Source: CAZLAK01 sp964557545
GTDB lineage: Bacteria; Bacillota; Desulfotomaculia; Desulfotomaculales; Pelotomaculaceae
Assembly: GCA_964557545.1 (NCBI GenBank)
Contig: CAZLAK010000006.1
Coordinates: 7,849 to 71,848, forward strand
DNA length: 64,000 bases
Direction: 5' to 3'
A model generated the notes under the pieces. That model had not been told where the DNA came from and did no database searches. It saw nothing but the letters and a program-made list of their open reading frames with translations. Position 1 is the stretch's first letter. Each line of letters starts with the position of its first letter. This document shows, piece by piece, positions 33,772 to 42,074 of the stretch. Both the position numbers and the translations under genes were made by a program.

Positions 33772-34497
33772 TTACCCGCGACCTTTCTGACCGACGTGAA
33801 CAGCCACTATTCCCCCGCAGAGTTCAAAGTAATGGGCGTTTTGCAGGCCGGCGCGCGCAAAAATTTCCTTTAATTCGGATTGGTGGGGAAAGTTTTTTAA
33901 GGATGCCGGAAGCCACCTGTAAGGGCCGTCAATACCCACGCCCATCTTGCCCAAAAGGGGAACAACGCGGTTGAAGTAGAAGTAGTACAGCTGCTTAAAA
34001 ACGGGTGCGCTGGGCCTGGCCAGTTCAAGGGACACAACTTTACCGCCCGGTTTTACCACCCGGCACATCTCACCAACTACCACCTCGATGTCGGGAACAT
34101 TGCGTAAAGCAAATCCTATAGTGGCACAGTCAAATGTATTTTCGTCAAACGGCAGTTCCATGGCATTTCCCAGTAATAACTCAATAACTCTCCCGTAAGG
34201 TGTACGGCTGATATTTTCTGCTGCCTTGGCCAGCATTTTTTCGCAGAAGTCAAGACCCACCACCCGGCCGCTTGTGCCCACTAATTTGGCCTGTTCTATG
34301 GCGAGCATACCCGTACCGCAGCAGACGTCCAAGCCTGTGCCTCCGGGTTTTAAAGATGTCTTGCTCACGGCAAAGCGGCGCCAGCGCTTATCCAGGCTAA
34401 AAGTCAAGGCCGTGTTTAGAAAGTCATAGCGGTGGGCTATAGCGGAAAAAACGGCGTGTACGTACTCCTCTTTACTCCGGTAGCCTTCAAACTCCAC
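33772..34497 (-). CDS. menG: Demethylmenaquinone methyltransferase (UbiE/MenG)
   Basis: 241 aa. C-methylates demethylmenaquinone with SAM in the last step. Characteristic words: VFSAIAHRYDFLNTALTFSLDKRWRR (opening), GLDVCCGTGMLAIEQ, VVGLDFCEKML, and FALRNVPD followed by VVKPGGKVVSLELARP. GTG start with a weak SD. Begins the ubiE-ubiD-ubiA-mqnE-mqnA-mqnC run, or follows the degenerate prenyl-synthase-like gene by 47 bp. Confidence 0.93.
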   Translation of the reverse strand: MEFEGYRSKEEYVHAVFSAIAHRYDFLNTALTFSLDKRWRRFAVSKTSLKPGGTGLDVCCGTGMLAIEQAKLVGTSGRVVGLDFCEKMLAKAAENISRTPYGRVIELLLGNAMELPFDENTFDCATIGFALRNVPDIEVVVGEMCRVVKPGGKVVSLELARPSAPVFKQLYYFYFNRVVPLLGKMGVGIDGPYRWLPASLKNFPHQSELKEIFARAGLQNAHYFELCGGIVAVHVGQKGRG

Positions 34498-34544
34498 TTA
34501 AAAAGTGCCCCCAAAAACTTATTGTTGTGATCAAACTTACCCGG

Positions 34545-35321
34545 TTAAATTACTAGACGGCAGTTGCGGCGGCCCTCTTCAAAAAAGATGTGAAGGATTT
34601 GCTCCAAAACCCTTTTTTCTTCAGTTTCCGGCACAAAATGAAGGCTTTTCATTGCCTGGTTTAAGTAGAATTCGACCTTATCGAAGGGGAGTTTGCGCTC
34701 TATTAGTCCAAAAGCCATGCCGAAATTTTGGCCGTAGTATCCAATGTAATGCTGCTCCAACGCGGAGGCTCCGGCCATACGGGCACCCAGCCTGCAGCAG
34801 CTGGCAAAGAACTCTGCTGTCTCCTTTCTCACCGCTTCATTTACCATGTAAGCCGGCATATTCTTATCCCCTATATTTTTTTCGATTATGCTCCCCTCGT
34901 GTAAGCTGCAAATCAATTCCGCCAGCGGCTCAAGCAAATCCAGCAGTCCGGCTCGGCTTAAGAAATAAAAAAACTTCCCGTACAGATAATCTCCTACCAG
35001 AACGGGAAACCGAAACCCATCTTTAGAGTTGCCCCTTTGGGTGCTGAGGTCACGGTCTTCCTCAACTACACACTGCTGCACCTTTAAAGCCATATAAATA
35101 AACTGAAATATACTGGCTAAAATCAGTACCCTGTCGTCTTTGCGGCCGAAAAGCCGTGCCGGCAAAATGGTCAGAGCAGGTCTTATAACTTTGTTGGTAT
35201 AGGAAAAATTTAAGTGAATAAATTCGTCAATACTTCCTGCTCTGGTGAACAAATTTTGGGCAATAATATTTTCTACCTGTAACAGTTCACTTTCAATGGG
35301 TTTTAAAATATCGCTCAACAT
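34545..35321 (-). CDS. Catalytically degenerate polyprenyl-synthase-like protein
   Basis: 258 aa. Aligning by eye with the intact synthase at 7851 matches N-terminal NKVIRPALTILPARLFG (vs GGKRLRPALSLFGAKF), VLVGDYLYGKFF, KETAEFFASCCRLGARMAG and GQNFGMAFGLIE. The first DDxxD position reads VQQCVVEE and the second reads GLIERKL, so both Mg-binding motifs are gone. It probably cannot condense isoprenoids alone. It may be a regulatory or length-setting partner, as the non-catalytic component I is for heptaprenyl diphosphate synthase, but the sequence is a component II relative. It heads the menaquinone cluster. Confidence 0.75.
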   Translation of the reverse strand: MLSDILKPIESELLQVENIIAQNLFTRAGSIDEFIHLNFSYTNKVIRPALTILPARLFGRKDDRVLILASIFQFIYMALKVQQCVVEEDRDLSTQRGNSKDGFRFPVLVGDYLYGKFFYFLSRAGLLDLLEPLAELICSLHEGSIIEKNIGDKNMPAYMVNEAVRKETAEFFASCCRLGARMAGASALEQHYIGYYGQNFGMAFGLIERKLPFDKVEFYLNQAMKSLHFVPETEEKRVLEQILHIFFEEGRRNCRLVI

Positions 35322-35427
35322 TGCCTAAAAAACTCAAAACTCCTTGTTTTATGTACCGTAATGAAAAAGTTTCTTTTCAACTTTTATATTCTTTGAAAAA
35401 ATATATTTTCCTGCCGCCAAAACAAAA

Positions 35428-35467
35428 TTAGCGGGCCCAGCAATCCTCTTGCCGGAGAACCCGCTAA
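35428..35467 (-). terminator. Terminator after speD
   Basis: TTAGCGGG pairs with CCCGCTAA around a 24-base loop; on the minus strand the hairpin ends in ATTTTGTTTT. The + strand also has TTTTT after it, so it may act both ways. Confidence 0.65.
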
Positions 35468-35501
35468 CCGTTTTTAAGCATGGTACTAATAAAAATCCCT
35501 C

Positions 35502-35882
35502 CTAAACATTTACCACTTCTTTTAATTGGTTTTCTTCCAGGAGGCCCCTTTTGACCTCTTTGGCCGTCATATGCTTGGCACAAAAGCGGTCTGTGAGGTA
35601 GTTACAGGCATCCCAAGGGTTTACTTTATCGCCGCATGTAAAGACATCCACCGCCGCGTAACCGAGTTCTGGCCAAGTGTGGATGGCAAGGTGCGACTCA
35701 GAAATTACCACTACGCCGCTCACTCCCTGCGGGCTGAATTTATGGAACACGCACTCCCTGACCTCTGCGCCGGCTTCTAAAGCGGCGTTAACCATGATTT
35801 CTTCGACCTTTTTAATGTCATTGAGAATGTCGAAGTCGCAACCACAGATCTCAGCCAGTATGTGGCGGCCCAATTGTTTCAT
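35502..35882 (-). CDS. speD: S-adenosylmethionine decarboxylase proenzyme
   Basis: 126 aa, the short bacterial class. Autocleavage before S63 in ESHLAIHTWPE gives the pyruvoyl cofactor; H68 and C83 (FTCGD) are the expected processing and catalytic residues. Makes decarboxylated SAM for spermidine (or related) polyamines. Strong AAAGGAGG SD before ATG 35882. An 18-bp imperfect inverted repeat lies just upstream. No speE is adjacent. Confidence 0.95.
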   Translation of the reverse strand: MKQLGRHILAEICGCDFDILNDIKKVEEIMVNAALEAGAEVRECVFHKFSPQGVSGVVVISESHLAIHTWPELGYAAVDVFTCGDKVNPWDACNYLTDRFCAKHMTAKEVKRGLLEENQLKEVVNV

Positions 35883-35914
35883 TTATCTGCCTCCTTTTTG
35901 GGACAATATTTTTG

Positions 35915-35959
35915 GAATTAACGAGCCCTTTGTCATAGATAAAAGGGCTAGTTAATTCC
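35915..35959. promoter_or_regulatory. Long hairpin in the speD leader
   Basis: GGAATTAACGAGCCCTTT pairs with AAAGGGCTAGTTAATTCC, 18 bp with one mismatch, 33 bases upstream of the speD start. In the speD sense no T-run follows. It could be an RNA regulatory hairpin, a symmetrical protein site, or a terminator of upstream transcription. Confidence 0.45.
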
Positions 35960-36112
35960 AACTGAAATCAATTTTAGCATATTATATTATCTTGTCAACA
36001 AAATTTTAAGTATGATAATCGTATTCTTTTTTAACGCCAAATTTCTTGCAAAAAAGAAAAAAAAGGCCGGTTTTTAATAAAGCACTATTCTTAAATTAAG
36101 GAAAGATAAAAC

Positions 36113-36142
36113 GCCCCTTCCCTGCTTAAAAGGTTAAGGGGC
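36113..36142 (-). terminator. Terminator after the ferredoxin gene
   Basis: GCCCCTT pairs with AAGGGGC; on the minus strand GTTTTATCTTTCC follows. Lies 57 bases past the ferredoxin stop. Confidence 0.55.
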
Positions 36143-36198
36143 AAAACTTTAGTTCTTCAAGCCACAGCGTGTTTTGTTTTTTTTCAGGCTAAAAAATT

Positions 36199-36387
36199 TT
36201 AACTCTTTAAGATGGCACTGGTTGGACAGCTTTCTACTGCCTCGTTCACCTGGTCTTCAATTTCACTGGGAACCTCTTCCACTACGGAATAGGCCCTTTC
36301 TTCATCGTTCCATACAAAAACATCGGGGCATAAGTCAACACAGGTCCCGCATCCAATGCATAGCTCTTGGTCTACTTCTACCCTCAA
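36199..36387 (-). CDS. Single-cluster [4Fe-4S] ferredoxin
   Basis: 62 aa cytoplasmic electron carrier. C10, C13 and C16 in LCIGCGTCVDLCPD plus a distant C54 (SCPTSAI) would bind one [4Fe-4S]; C20 is extra, as in Thermotoga-type ferredoxins where it may form a disulphide or be free. Acidic overall. TTG start with GGAGGTG seven bases upstream. Monocistronic, divergent from degS. Confidence 0.9.
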   Translation of the reverse strand: MRVEVDQELCIGCGTCVDLCPDVFVWNDEERAYSVVEEVPSEIEDQVNEAVESCPTSAILKS

Positions 36388-36536
36388 CTAAAACACCTCC
36401 AGGTATTTATGGACTGTTAATTATTTTTTCTTGCATACAAAAAAGTATGTACTGACCGCCATAAATTTTTTACGGTAGAAGGAAAAGAAATGTCCGGAAA
36501 AGAAAAACTAATTGTTGCGAGCGAGGTGTCTTTATA

Positions 36537-37673
36537 TTGTTCGATATGGAAGCACTGGACAGAATAGTCAAAGAAACTCTAAAAGCCATTGAGCAGAGCA
36601 AAGCACAGATATACGACATTGCTGAAAATACAAGACTGGAAATGGTAAGAGTGAGGCAGGAGCTGGAGCAGGTAAAAGAAGAAATGAATGGTATCATAAA
36701 AGAAGTTGACGAGCTGGAGGTCCTGGAAAAGAAGGCACGCTTGAGATTGGTAGAAGTAAGCCGCGATTTTAATAAATACACGGAAAAGGACATAAAGGAG
36801 GCATACGAAAAGGCTTATTCTCTGCAGGTTGAGTTAGTCAAGCGCCGGGAAAAGGAAAAGTTGCTCCGCTACAGGCGCGATCACCTGGAAGTCAGTTTAA
36901 AGAGGCTGGAGAGCACTGCCCAGCGTGCTGAAAAGCTGGTTTCTCAGATCGGGGTTGTTTTTAATTTTTTAAGCGGCGCCCTGCAGGACCTGAATACCGT
37001 GATAGGCGAACTGCAGCAAACGCAGGCATTGGCTGTGAGTATTATTAAAGCTCAAGAAGAAGAACGCCAGCGTGTGGCCAGGGAAATTCACGACGGGCCG
37101 GCTCAGTCCCTTGCCAATATAGTAATGAGAGCAGAGTTCTGCAAAAAACTTCTGGATAAAGACCCGGAAAAAGTTCCCGGAGAACTAGCCTCCCTTCAAG
37201 AAGCCGCCCGTAACAGTCTAACAGAGATAAGAAAGATAATTTTTGACTTAAGGCCCATGTTGCTCGATGATTTGGGCCTGGTACCAGCCTTACAGAGGTA
37301 CATCGGCGTTTACAAGGAACAGTACGGGGTTAATGTAGAATTTATATTTATAGGAGAGCAAAAAAGATTAGAAGGTCCAGTAGAGATAGCTCTTTTTAGA
37401 ATGGTTCAAGAAGCGCTCACTAATGTAAGGAAGCACTCCCGGGCCAGCCATGCCCTCGTTAAAGTGGAATTACACGACAAGAAGGTTAATATTGTGGTTA
37501 GGGATGACGGTGTAGGCTTTAACCTGGAAAAAGCACCTTTAGCTGAAGGATCAAGGGGGTATGGACTGGTAGGAATGAAAGAAAGGGCTTTGCTTTTGGG
37601 TGGTAATTTCTTTATATCTTCGGCCCCCGGCAAGGGAACGACTGTGAGTATAAGTATTCCTATTGAACAGTGA
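36537..37673 (+). CDS. degS: DegS-like sensor histidine kinase
   Basis: 378 aa, soluble, with no membrane segment. Residues ~1-165 are a long coiled-coil DegS sensor domain, then a HisKA_3 domain with H185 in REIHDGPAQSLAN, and a HATPase_c domain ending GLVGMKERALLLGG...SAPGKGTTVSI. It should phosphorylate the adjacent response regulator. TTG 36537 has an AGGTG SD; ATG at 36546 is a possible alternative. Divergent from the ferredoxin gene. Confidence 0.9.
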   Translation: MFDMEALDRIVKETLKAIEQSKAQIYDIAENTRLEMVRVRQELEQVKEEMNGIIKEVDELEVLEKKARLRLVEVSRDFNKYTEKDIKEAYEKAYSLQVELVKRREKEKLLRYRRDHLEVSLKRLESTAQRAEKLVSQIGVVFNFLSGALQDLNTVIGELQQTQALAVSIIKAQEEERQRVAREIHDGPAQSLANIVMRAEFCKKLLDKDPEKVPGELASLQEAARNSLTEIRKIIFDLRPMLLDDLGLVPALQRYIGVYKEQYGVNVEFIFIGEQKRLEGPVEIALFRMVQEALTNVRKHSRASHALVKVELHDKKVNIVVRDDGVGFNLEKAPLAEGSRGYGLVGMKERALLLGGNFFISSAPGKGTTVSISIPIEQ

Positions 37674-37699
37674 AAATTAGTTTAAGGGAGAGAGGTTTT

Positions 37700-38359
37700 A
37701 TGAGCAAGAAGATAGGTGTTTTAATTGCCGACGATCACCCCCTGGTACGTGAGGGAGTGCGCAAGATTCTTTCTACCAGTGAGGATATAGAAGTTTTGGG
37801 AGAAGCCTCTAATGGGGAAGAGGTCTTAAAGCTGGCTGCAGAAAAAAACCCGGACGTCATTTTGATGGACATCAATATGCCTGTTTTAGACGGCATTGAG
37901 GCGACTAAAAAAATCAAGGCGTCCTTTCCCGGCATTAAGATTATTGCCCTTACTATACACGAACAGGAGGAGTACCTTTTTGAATTAATTAAAGCCGGTG
38001 CTTGCGGCTATATATTAAAAGATATTAATCCCGACGACTTAGTATCTGCTGTGATAGGCGCGTACTCAGGCCGTTCTTACTTACCGCCGTCCATGACGTC
38101 AAAAGTATTGGAAGAGTTTAACCGCCTTGCTACTCGCCCGAACGAGAAGGCAAGCCCGCGCAGTCTCACCCGGCGGGAGATGGATGTCCTGCAACTGGTA
38201 GCCAAGGGCAACAGCAACCGTGAAATTGCTCAAATGCTTTTCATTAGTGAAAAAACGGTAAAAAACCACCTGACCAGTATTTTTCAAAAACTCGGTGTTC
38301 AAGACAGAACACAAGCGGCGCTCCACGCCATAAAAACTGGGCTTGTGGAGGTTAAATAG
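37700..38359 (+). CDS. degU: DegU/NarL-family response regulator
   Basis: 219 aa from ATG 37700 (GAGAGAGG SD); a frame extension to 37670 overlaps degS. Receiver domain with the acidic pair ADDH and phospho-acceptor D57 in VILMDINMP. LuxR/NarL HTH at the C-terminus (LTRREMDVLQLVAKGNSN, then EKTVKNHLTSIF). DegU controls exoenzymes, motility and biofilm genes in relatives; targets here are not shown. Confidence 0.9.
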   Translation: MSKKIGVLIADDHPLVREGVRKILSTSEDIEVLGEASNGEEVLKLAAEKNPDVILMDINMPVLDGIEATKKIKASFPGIKIIALTIHEQEEYLFELIKAGACGYILKDINPDDLVSAVIGAYSGRSYLPPSMTSKVLEEFNRLATRPNEKASPRSLTRREMDVLQLVAKGNSNREIAQMLFISEKTVKNHLTSIFQKLGVQDRTQAALHAIKTGLVEVK

Positions 38360-38410
38360 TTAAGGAACAGATTACCTGTATTAAAAATACCTGTATTAAA
38401 AAGGGGTATC

Positions 38411-38439
38411 TTGACACGAACACCTGCCGGCGGTAAAAT
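38411..38439 (+). promoter_or_regulatory. Sigma-A-type promoter for tRNA-Pro
   Basis: TTGACA (38411-38416), 17-base spacer, TAAAAT (38434-38439). Close to consensus, 23 bases before the tRNA. Confidence 0.8.
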
Positions 38440-38461
38440 AAGTCTAGCAAAGATATATTAC

Positions 38462-38539
38462 CGGGGCGTAGCTCAGTTTGGCTAGAGCGCTACCTTGGGG
38501 TGGTAGAGGTCGCACGTTCGAGTCGTGTCGCTCCGACCA
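38462..38539 (+). tRNA. tRNA-Pro (anticodon GGG)
   Basis: A normal cloverleaf: acceptor CGGGGCG with CGCTCCG (one G-T), D arm, anticodon stem CTACC/GGTAG around TTGGGGT (GGG at 38497-38499), T arm with GTTCGAGTC, discriminator A and encoded CCA. Reads CCC/CCU proline codons. Confidence 0.95.
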
Positions 38540-38555
38540 GCAATTAATTACTTTA

Positions 38556-38596
38556 AAGGGCTTCCACCTATTAGAAAAGAAGCCCTTATGTTTTTT
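38556..38596 (+). terminator. Terminator after tRNA-Pro
   Basis: AAGGGCTTC pairs perfectly with GAAGCCCTT, then TTTTTT at 38591-38596. Confidence 0.8.
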
Positions 38597-38605
38597 CTCC
38601 GTCCT

Positions 38606-39337
38606 TTATTTCCTGGCTAGAAAAACAGCAAAACCGAGTTTACGGTAATTTTTAACAATTAAAGACTTGTAGCGGGCCAAAGTGGCCAGTTTCCAGCAGT
38701 CGGGAAAAGGCTCTTTATAAGCCGGCGGTAAAGGAGTGTCCGGGTAAAGCATCTCTTTAAATGCGTGCAGCGGGCCGGGCAATCCCCTGTACCTCACGTC
38801 TAACGCAGAAAACCCTGCCTTTTCAAATGCCGCCAACCATTCTTTGAGGGTCAAAAGCCTGTGCAGGCCGCAGGTGCCCTCAATCTTTTTTCTCTCAGCA
38901 TCACCTAGCTTTTCACCGGCAAAAAGCTCTATAACGGCCAGTATTCCCTCTTTTTTCAGCACCCGCCGGCACTCGACCAGTACCGGCAAAGCCGGCAGAA
39001 ATACCAGCACCGACTCCAGCAAGACCACATCTGCCACTTCACCGGCAAAAGGCATATCCAGGGCATCACCGTGGACAAAATTGACCTCCGCTCCTTCGAA
39101 CAAAGCCCTCACCCTGGCTTTAGCAAGCATTTTTTCCGACTTATCGAGGGCAAAAACATGCGGTCCGTATTTTTTAGCAATATAGCAGGCAGTCCTGCCC
39201 GAACCGCAGCCTATATCTAAAACCACACTGTCCGGCTTAATATCGATAAGGTCTAAGAGTTCTAAGGTAGCTGCAAACCCGCCTGGGTGCAGGCTGCCAG
39301 GGCCGACACTTGCCACAGCCTCAAGATAATTACTCAT
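38606..39337 (-). CDS. Class I SAM-dependent methyltransferase
   Basis: 243 aa. SAM-binding motif VVLDIGCGSGRTACYIA, acidic FALDKSEKML, FVHGDALDMPF and a post-II VLKKEGILAVIELF segment. The C-terminal part (residues ~165-243, with several aromatic words) is specific but does not tell me the substrate. ATG start; alone on the minus strand between tRNA-Pro and the K+ channel gene. Confidence 0.78.
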   Translation of the reverse strand: MSNYLEAVASVGPGSLHPGGFAATLELLDLIDIKPDSVVLDIGCGSGRTACYIAKKYGPHVFALDKSEKMLAKARVRALFEGAEVNFVHGDALDMPFAGEVADVVLLESVLVFLPALPVLVECRRVLKKEGILAVIELFAGEKLGDAERKKIEGTCGLHRLLTLKEWLAAFEKAGFSALDVRYRGLPGPLHAFKEMLYPDTPLPPAYKEPFPDCWKLATLARYKSLIVKNYRKLGFAVFLARK

Positions 39338-39444
39338 AACACATTTCCTTTCCGAGAAAACGCCAGCTTTTGCTGCCGTCTTTCATGCTGTTACTTTTTT
39401 ATTTATTTATGAAAGGCTGGGCATCAGTGTTACCTTTAAATTAT

Positions 39445-40479
39445 TTAATCTGCTATTTCTACACCTATCTCGCCGGCAGCCAACTTCTCCATTTTGGCCA
39501 GTCCTTCAGGAGGCCCGCACAGTATGAGGAGGTCGCCGGCCTTAAAAATAACCCCGGGGTCTGGATTAATTATGTAAGTGTTATCTCTTTTAACGGCCAG
39601 CAGGGTAACCCCGAATCTATCCCGCATGCGCGATTTCTTCAATTCAATGCCAGTTAAAGGCGACTTATCGCTTAAAACCAGCTCTTCCAAATTAAGGTTT
39701 AAGGCCCTTTCTTCTACCAGGGTTTCTACAAAGGCCACACTGGCCGGCTTTAGGGAGGCCAGGGCCATTCTGTTGCCCGCGATAGCTGCCGGACAAACCA
39801 CCGTATCGGCCCCGGATCTTTTGAGCTTTTGCACCGACTCCGGCCGGTTAGCCCTAGCCACAATGCGCAAGGAAGGGTTTATATCGCGGCATGTAATAGT
39901 GATGAGCAGGTTTTCGGCATCGTCGGCCAGAGTAGTGATTACCCCTTTAGCCCGGTCTACACCGGCAGCCAGCAGGACTTTGTATTCCGTAGCATCGCCC
40001 GCGATGTAGAATATCTTCTTATCAGCGCGCACTTCTTCAAGGCGGTCTGTGTCCTTCTCTACGACCACGAACTTCTGCCCTTCCTTAATTAGTTCAGATA
40101 TAACTTCAGCACCTACCCTTCCGGCCCCGCACACGATTATGTGACCGCTCAGCTTAGATATTTCTCTTAACATGCTTTTCTTCCCCCAAATCCCGGCAAG
40201 GCGCCCCTCGAGAATTTCTGAAAAAATTGTGCTGGTCGCATAAGTAAAAAATCCTATGCCGGCTATCAGCAGGATGGTGGTAATTATGCGGCCGGCGTTT
40301 GTAGAAGGAACGACGTCACCAAACCCGGTGGTGGTAATGCCTTCTATTATTAGCCACAGCGCGTCCATAAAGTTTTTGCCTTCAATACGCATTAACAGGT
40401 AAATTCCTGCCATTGAGAGCAACAAAATACCGCCCAGGGCCCAAATCACAGGACGCAGCGAGGTTGACGGAGAAAACAA
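39445..40479 (-). CDS. Two-TM potassium channel with RCK (TrkA-N/TrkA-C) domain
   Basis: 344 aa. Two membrane helices (~10-30 and ~62-90) flank a pore loop with the K+ filter TTTGFGD (49-55; GFG rather than GYG). Then an RCK domain: TrkA-N with VCGAGRVGAEV (NAD-binding, ~117) and a TrkA-C domain from ~250. RCK domains gate the channel through ligands such as Ca2+ or nucleotides. TTG start with AAGGAGGCG eight bases upstream. Confidence 0.88.
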   Translation of the reverse strand: MFSPSTSLRPVIWALGGILLLSMAGIYLLMRIEGKNFMDALWLIIEGITTTGFGDVVPSTNAGRIITTILLIAGIGFFTYATSTIFSEILEGRLAGIWGKKSMLREISKLSGHIIVCGAGRVGAEVISELIKEGQKFVVVEKDTDRLEEVRADKKIFYIAGDATEYKVLLAAGVDRAKGVITTLADDAENLLITITCRDINPSLRIVARANRPESVQKLKRSGADTVVCPAAIAGNRMALASLKPASVAFVETLVEERALNLNLEELVLSDKSPLTGIELKKSRMRDRFGVTLLAVKRDNTYIINPDPGVIFKAGDLLILCGPPEGLAKMEKLAAGEIGVEIAD

Positions 40480-40529
40480 TTTTAAAGCGCCTCCTTAACC
40501 GGGCAGGTGTCTTTAGTTGTTTTTAATCT

Positions 40530-41633
40530 TCAACTTATCCAGTGTCCCAAAATAAAAAGCACGCTTATAACAGAAAACACCAGCACCGAAACGGCCGTAA
40601 AAACGCTGGCAAAGCCGCTCTTTAAAGCCTGGACAGCAATGGTTATGTAGCCCGGAAACAGGACCAGCACATAACGGGGCATGCCCAGCGGCAAGTTGTC
40701 TACTACTGAAGAAAACGGTATGAGAAAACCTGGTATAAGGAAAAACAGGTAAGATTTGTCCCGCAGGTGGGTAAAGCTCCGCCAAATCACGAAGATAAAG
40801 AGAAAAGCCATTCCCGACTCGAAAAGGCTGTAGAATTCACCGTTTTTAAAGAAAAGAGAAAGGCTTAAAAGCTGGCCTGCCCCCGGGTAGCTAAAGTGGC
40901 GGTTGCCCCAGTAATCGCTCTTAAGCGAGTGAGAAAAAGCAAGGGGATCGCCTGTTTTTGCCCACAAGACGGCCATAAAAACTGACAGTGACGCCGGCAC
41001 TAAAAAGAGGGGCAGGGCCCTTTTTAGACAAAACTTAAAGTTGTTTTCTGCCAGCTGCATGTACAAAAGGGGTAAAAAAAGTGTTACACCTACATTTCTG
41101 GTCAGAGCAGCGCAAGCGCCGCATACGGAAGCCGCCAGCCAGTTTTTCTTCCGGCCAAACCAAAAGCAGGCAAGGGCAAAGGCTAAAAAGAGCGGTTCGG
41201 AGTAAATAGAAGAAAAGAAGATAGCCGTGGGGAAGAAGAGCATAGCAAAAACTGCCGTGCCGGCCACTTCCTCCCCGTGATCTTCTTTTGCCATGCAAAA
41301 TAATAAATACGAAGCCACAAAAAGGGCGGTGTTAGTAACGAGTAGACCGGCAATAACGCTGTCACCGGTCAAAGCGCTGACGGCCCGGATTAACAGCGGC
41401 AGCATGGGGAAGAACGGGGCGCTGTAGAAATCATAACCTTCTTCTGCTATTCTAAGAAACCAGCCGGCATCCCAGTGAATGAGAGAATCAAAAAAAGCGT
41501 TGGGGTGCCTGCCTTCAAATGTACCGGGCAAAAAGGCACAGACGATATCTCTGGTAAACCATATCAAAAAAACGAGCAGCAATTTATTTAAAAAGTACAT
41601 GTAAGCAACCTTTTTCAAGTCCTGTTTGGCCAC
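40530..41633 (-). CDS. Integral membrane mannosyltransferase-like protein (PIG-V type)
   Basis: 367 aa with about nine hydrophobic segments. HWDAGWFLRIAEEGYDF is the loop that defines PIG-V/bacterial mannosyltransferase-like GT-C proteins; the acidic Asp is the likely catalytic base. Uses a polyprenyl-phosphate sugar donor on the outer face of the membrane. Next to GtrA and a GT2, which could make and flip that donor. Confidence 0.8.
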   Translation of the reverse strand: MAKQDLKKVAYMYFLNKLLLVFLIWFTRDIVCAFLPGTFEGRHPNAFFDSLIHWDAGWFLRIAEEGYDFYSAPFFPMLPLLIRAVSALTGDSVIAGLLVTNTALFVASYLLFCMAKEDHGEEVAGTAVFAMLFFPTAIFFSSIYSEPLFLAFALACFWFGRKKNWLAASVCGACAALTRNVGVTLFLPLLYMQLAENNFKFCLKRALPLFLVPASLSVFMAVLWAKTGDPLAFSHSLKSDYWGNRHFSYPGAGQLLSLSLFFKNGEFYSLFESGMAFLFIFVIWRSFTHLRDKSYLFFLIPGFLIPFSSVVDNLPLGMPRYVLVLFPGYITIAVQALKSGFASVFTAVSVLVFSVISVLFILGHWIS

Positions 41634-41636
41634 AGG

Positions 41637-42065
41637 TTAACCCCCGGTTGTCTTAACTAATACTTTGCCTTTCTTAAATACCCATACCTTGCTCAAAGTA
41701 AAGTTAAAAATAAAAGAAAGGCACGTGGCTGAAACTAAAGAAAAGGTGTGGCTGAAATTTAGGTTTAGCAGGATGTAAAGAGAAAGCGAGTTTAAGCTCA
41801 AACCAGCAGCGTTCACAAAGACAAATTTAATAAATCTTATACCCTCACTGCTCGAGGGGGTGTCTTTAAAAGTCCAGCTGCGGTTACAAAAATAACTGTT
41901 GACAATACCGCAAAAATAACTCAAGCCTTTAGCAATTGAATAAAACAGCGCGCTTTCTTTTGGAAAAGCGCAAATAATGGCGTAATAGACTGTCCAGTCT
42001 ATAAGGGTGTTTAAACAGCCGACGGCGGCAAATTTTACGGCTAAAAATATGTTTTCTGCCAGCAT
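41637..42065 (-). CDS. GtrA-family membrane protein
   Basis: 142 aa with four hydrophobic helices, opening with FAAVGCLNTLIDWTVYYA and including CGIVNSYFCNRSWTF; both are GtrA signatures. GtrA proteins are thought to flip polyprenyl-phosphate-linked sugars. Located between the GT-C and GT2 genes, with 3- and 9-bp gaps, it completes a lipid-linked glycosylation unit. Confidence 0.88.
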   Translation of the reverse strand: MLAENIFLAVKFAAVGCLNTLIDWTVYYAIICAFPKESALFYSIAKGLSYFCGIVNSYFCNRSWTFKDTPSSSEGIRFIKFVFVNAAGLSLNSLSLYILLNLNFSHTFSLVSATCLSFIFNFTLSKVWVFKKGKVLVKTTGG

Positions 42066-42074
42066 TTTTCTCTC

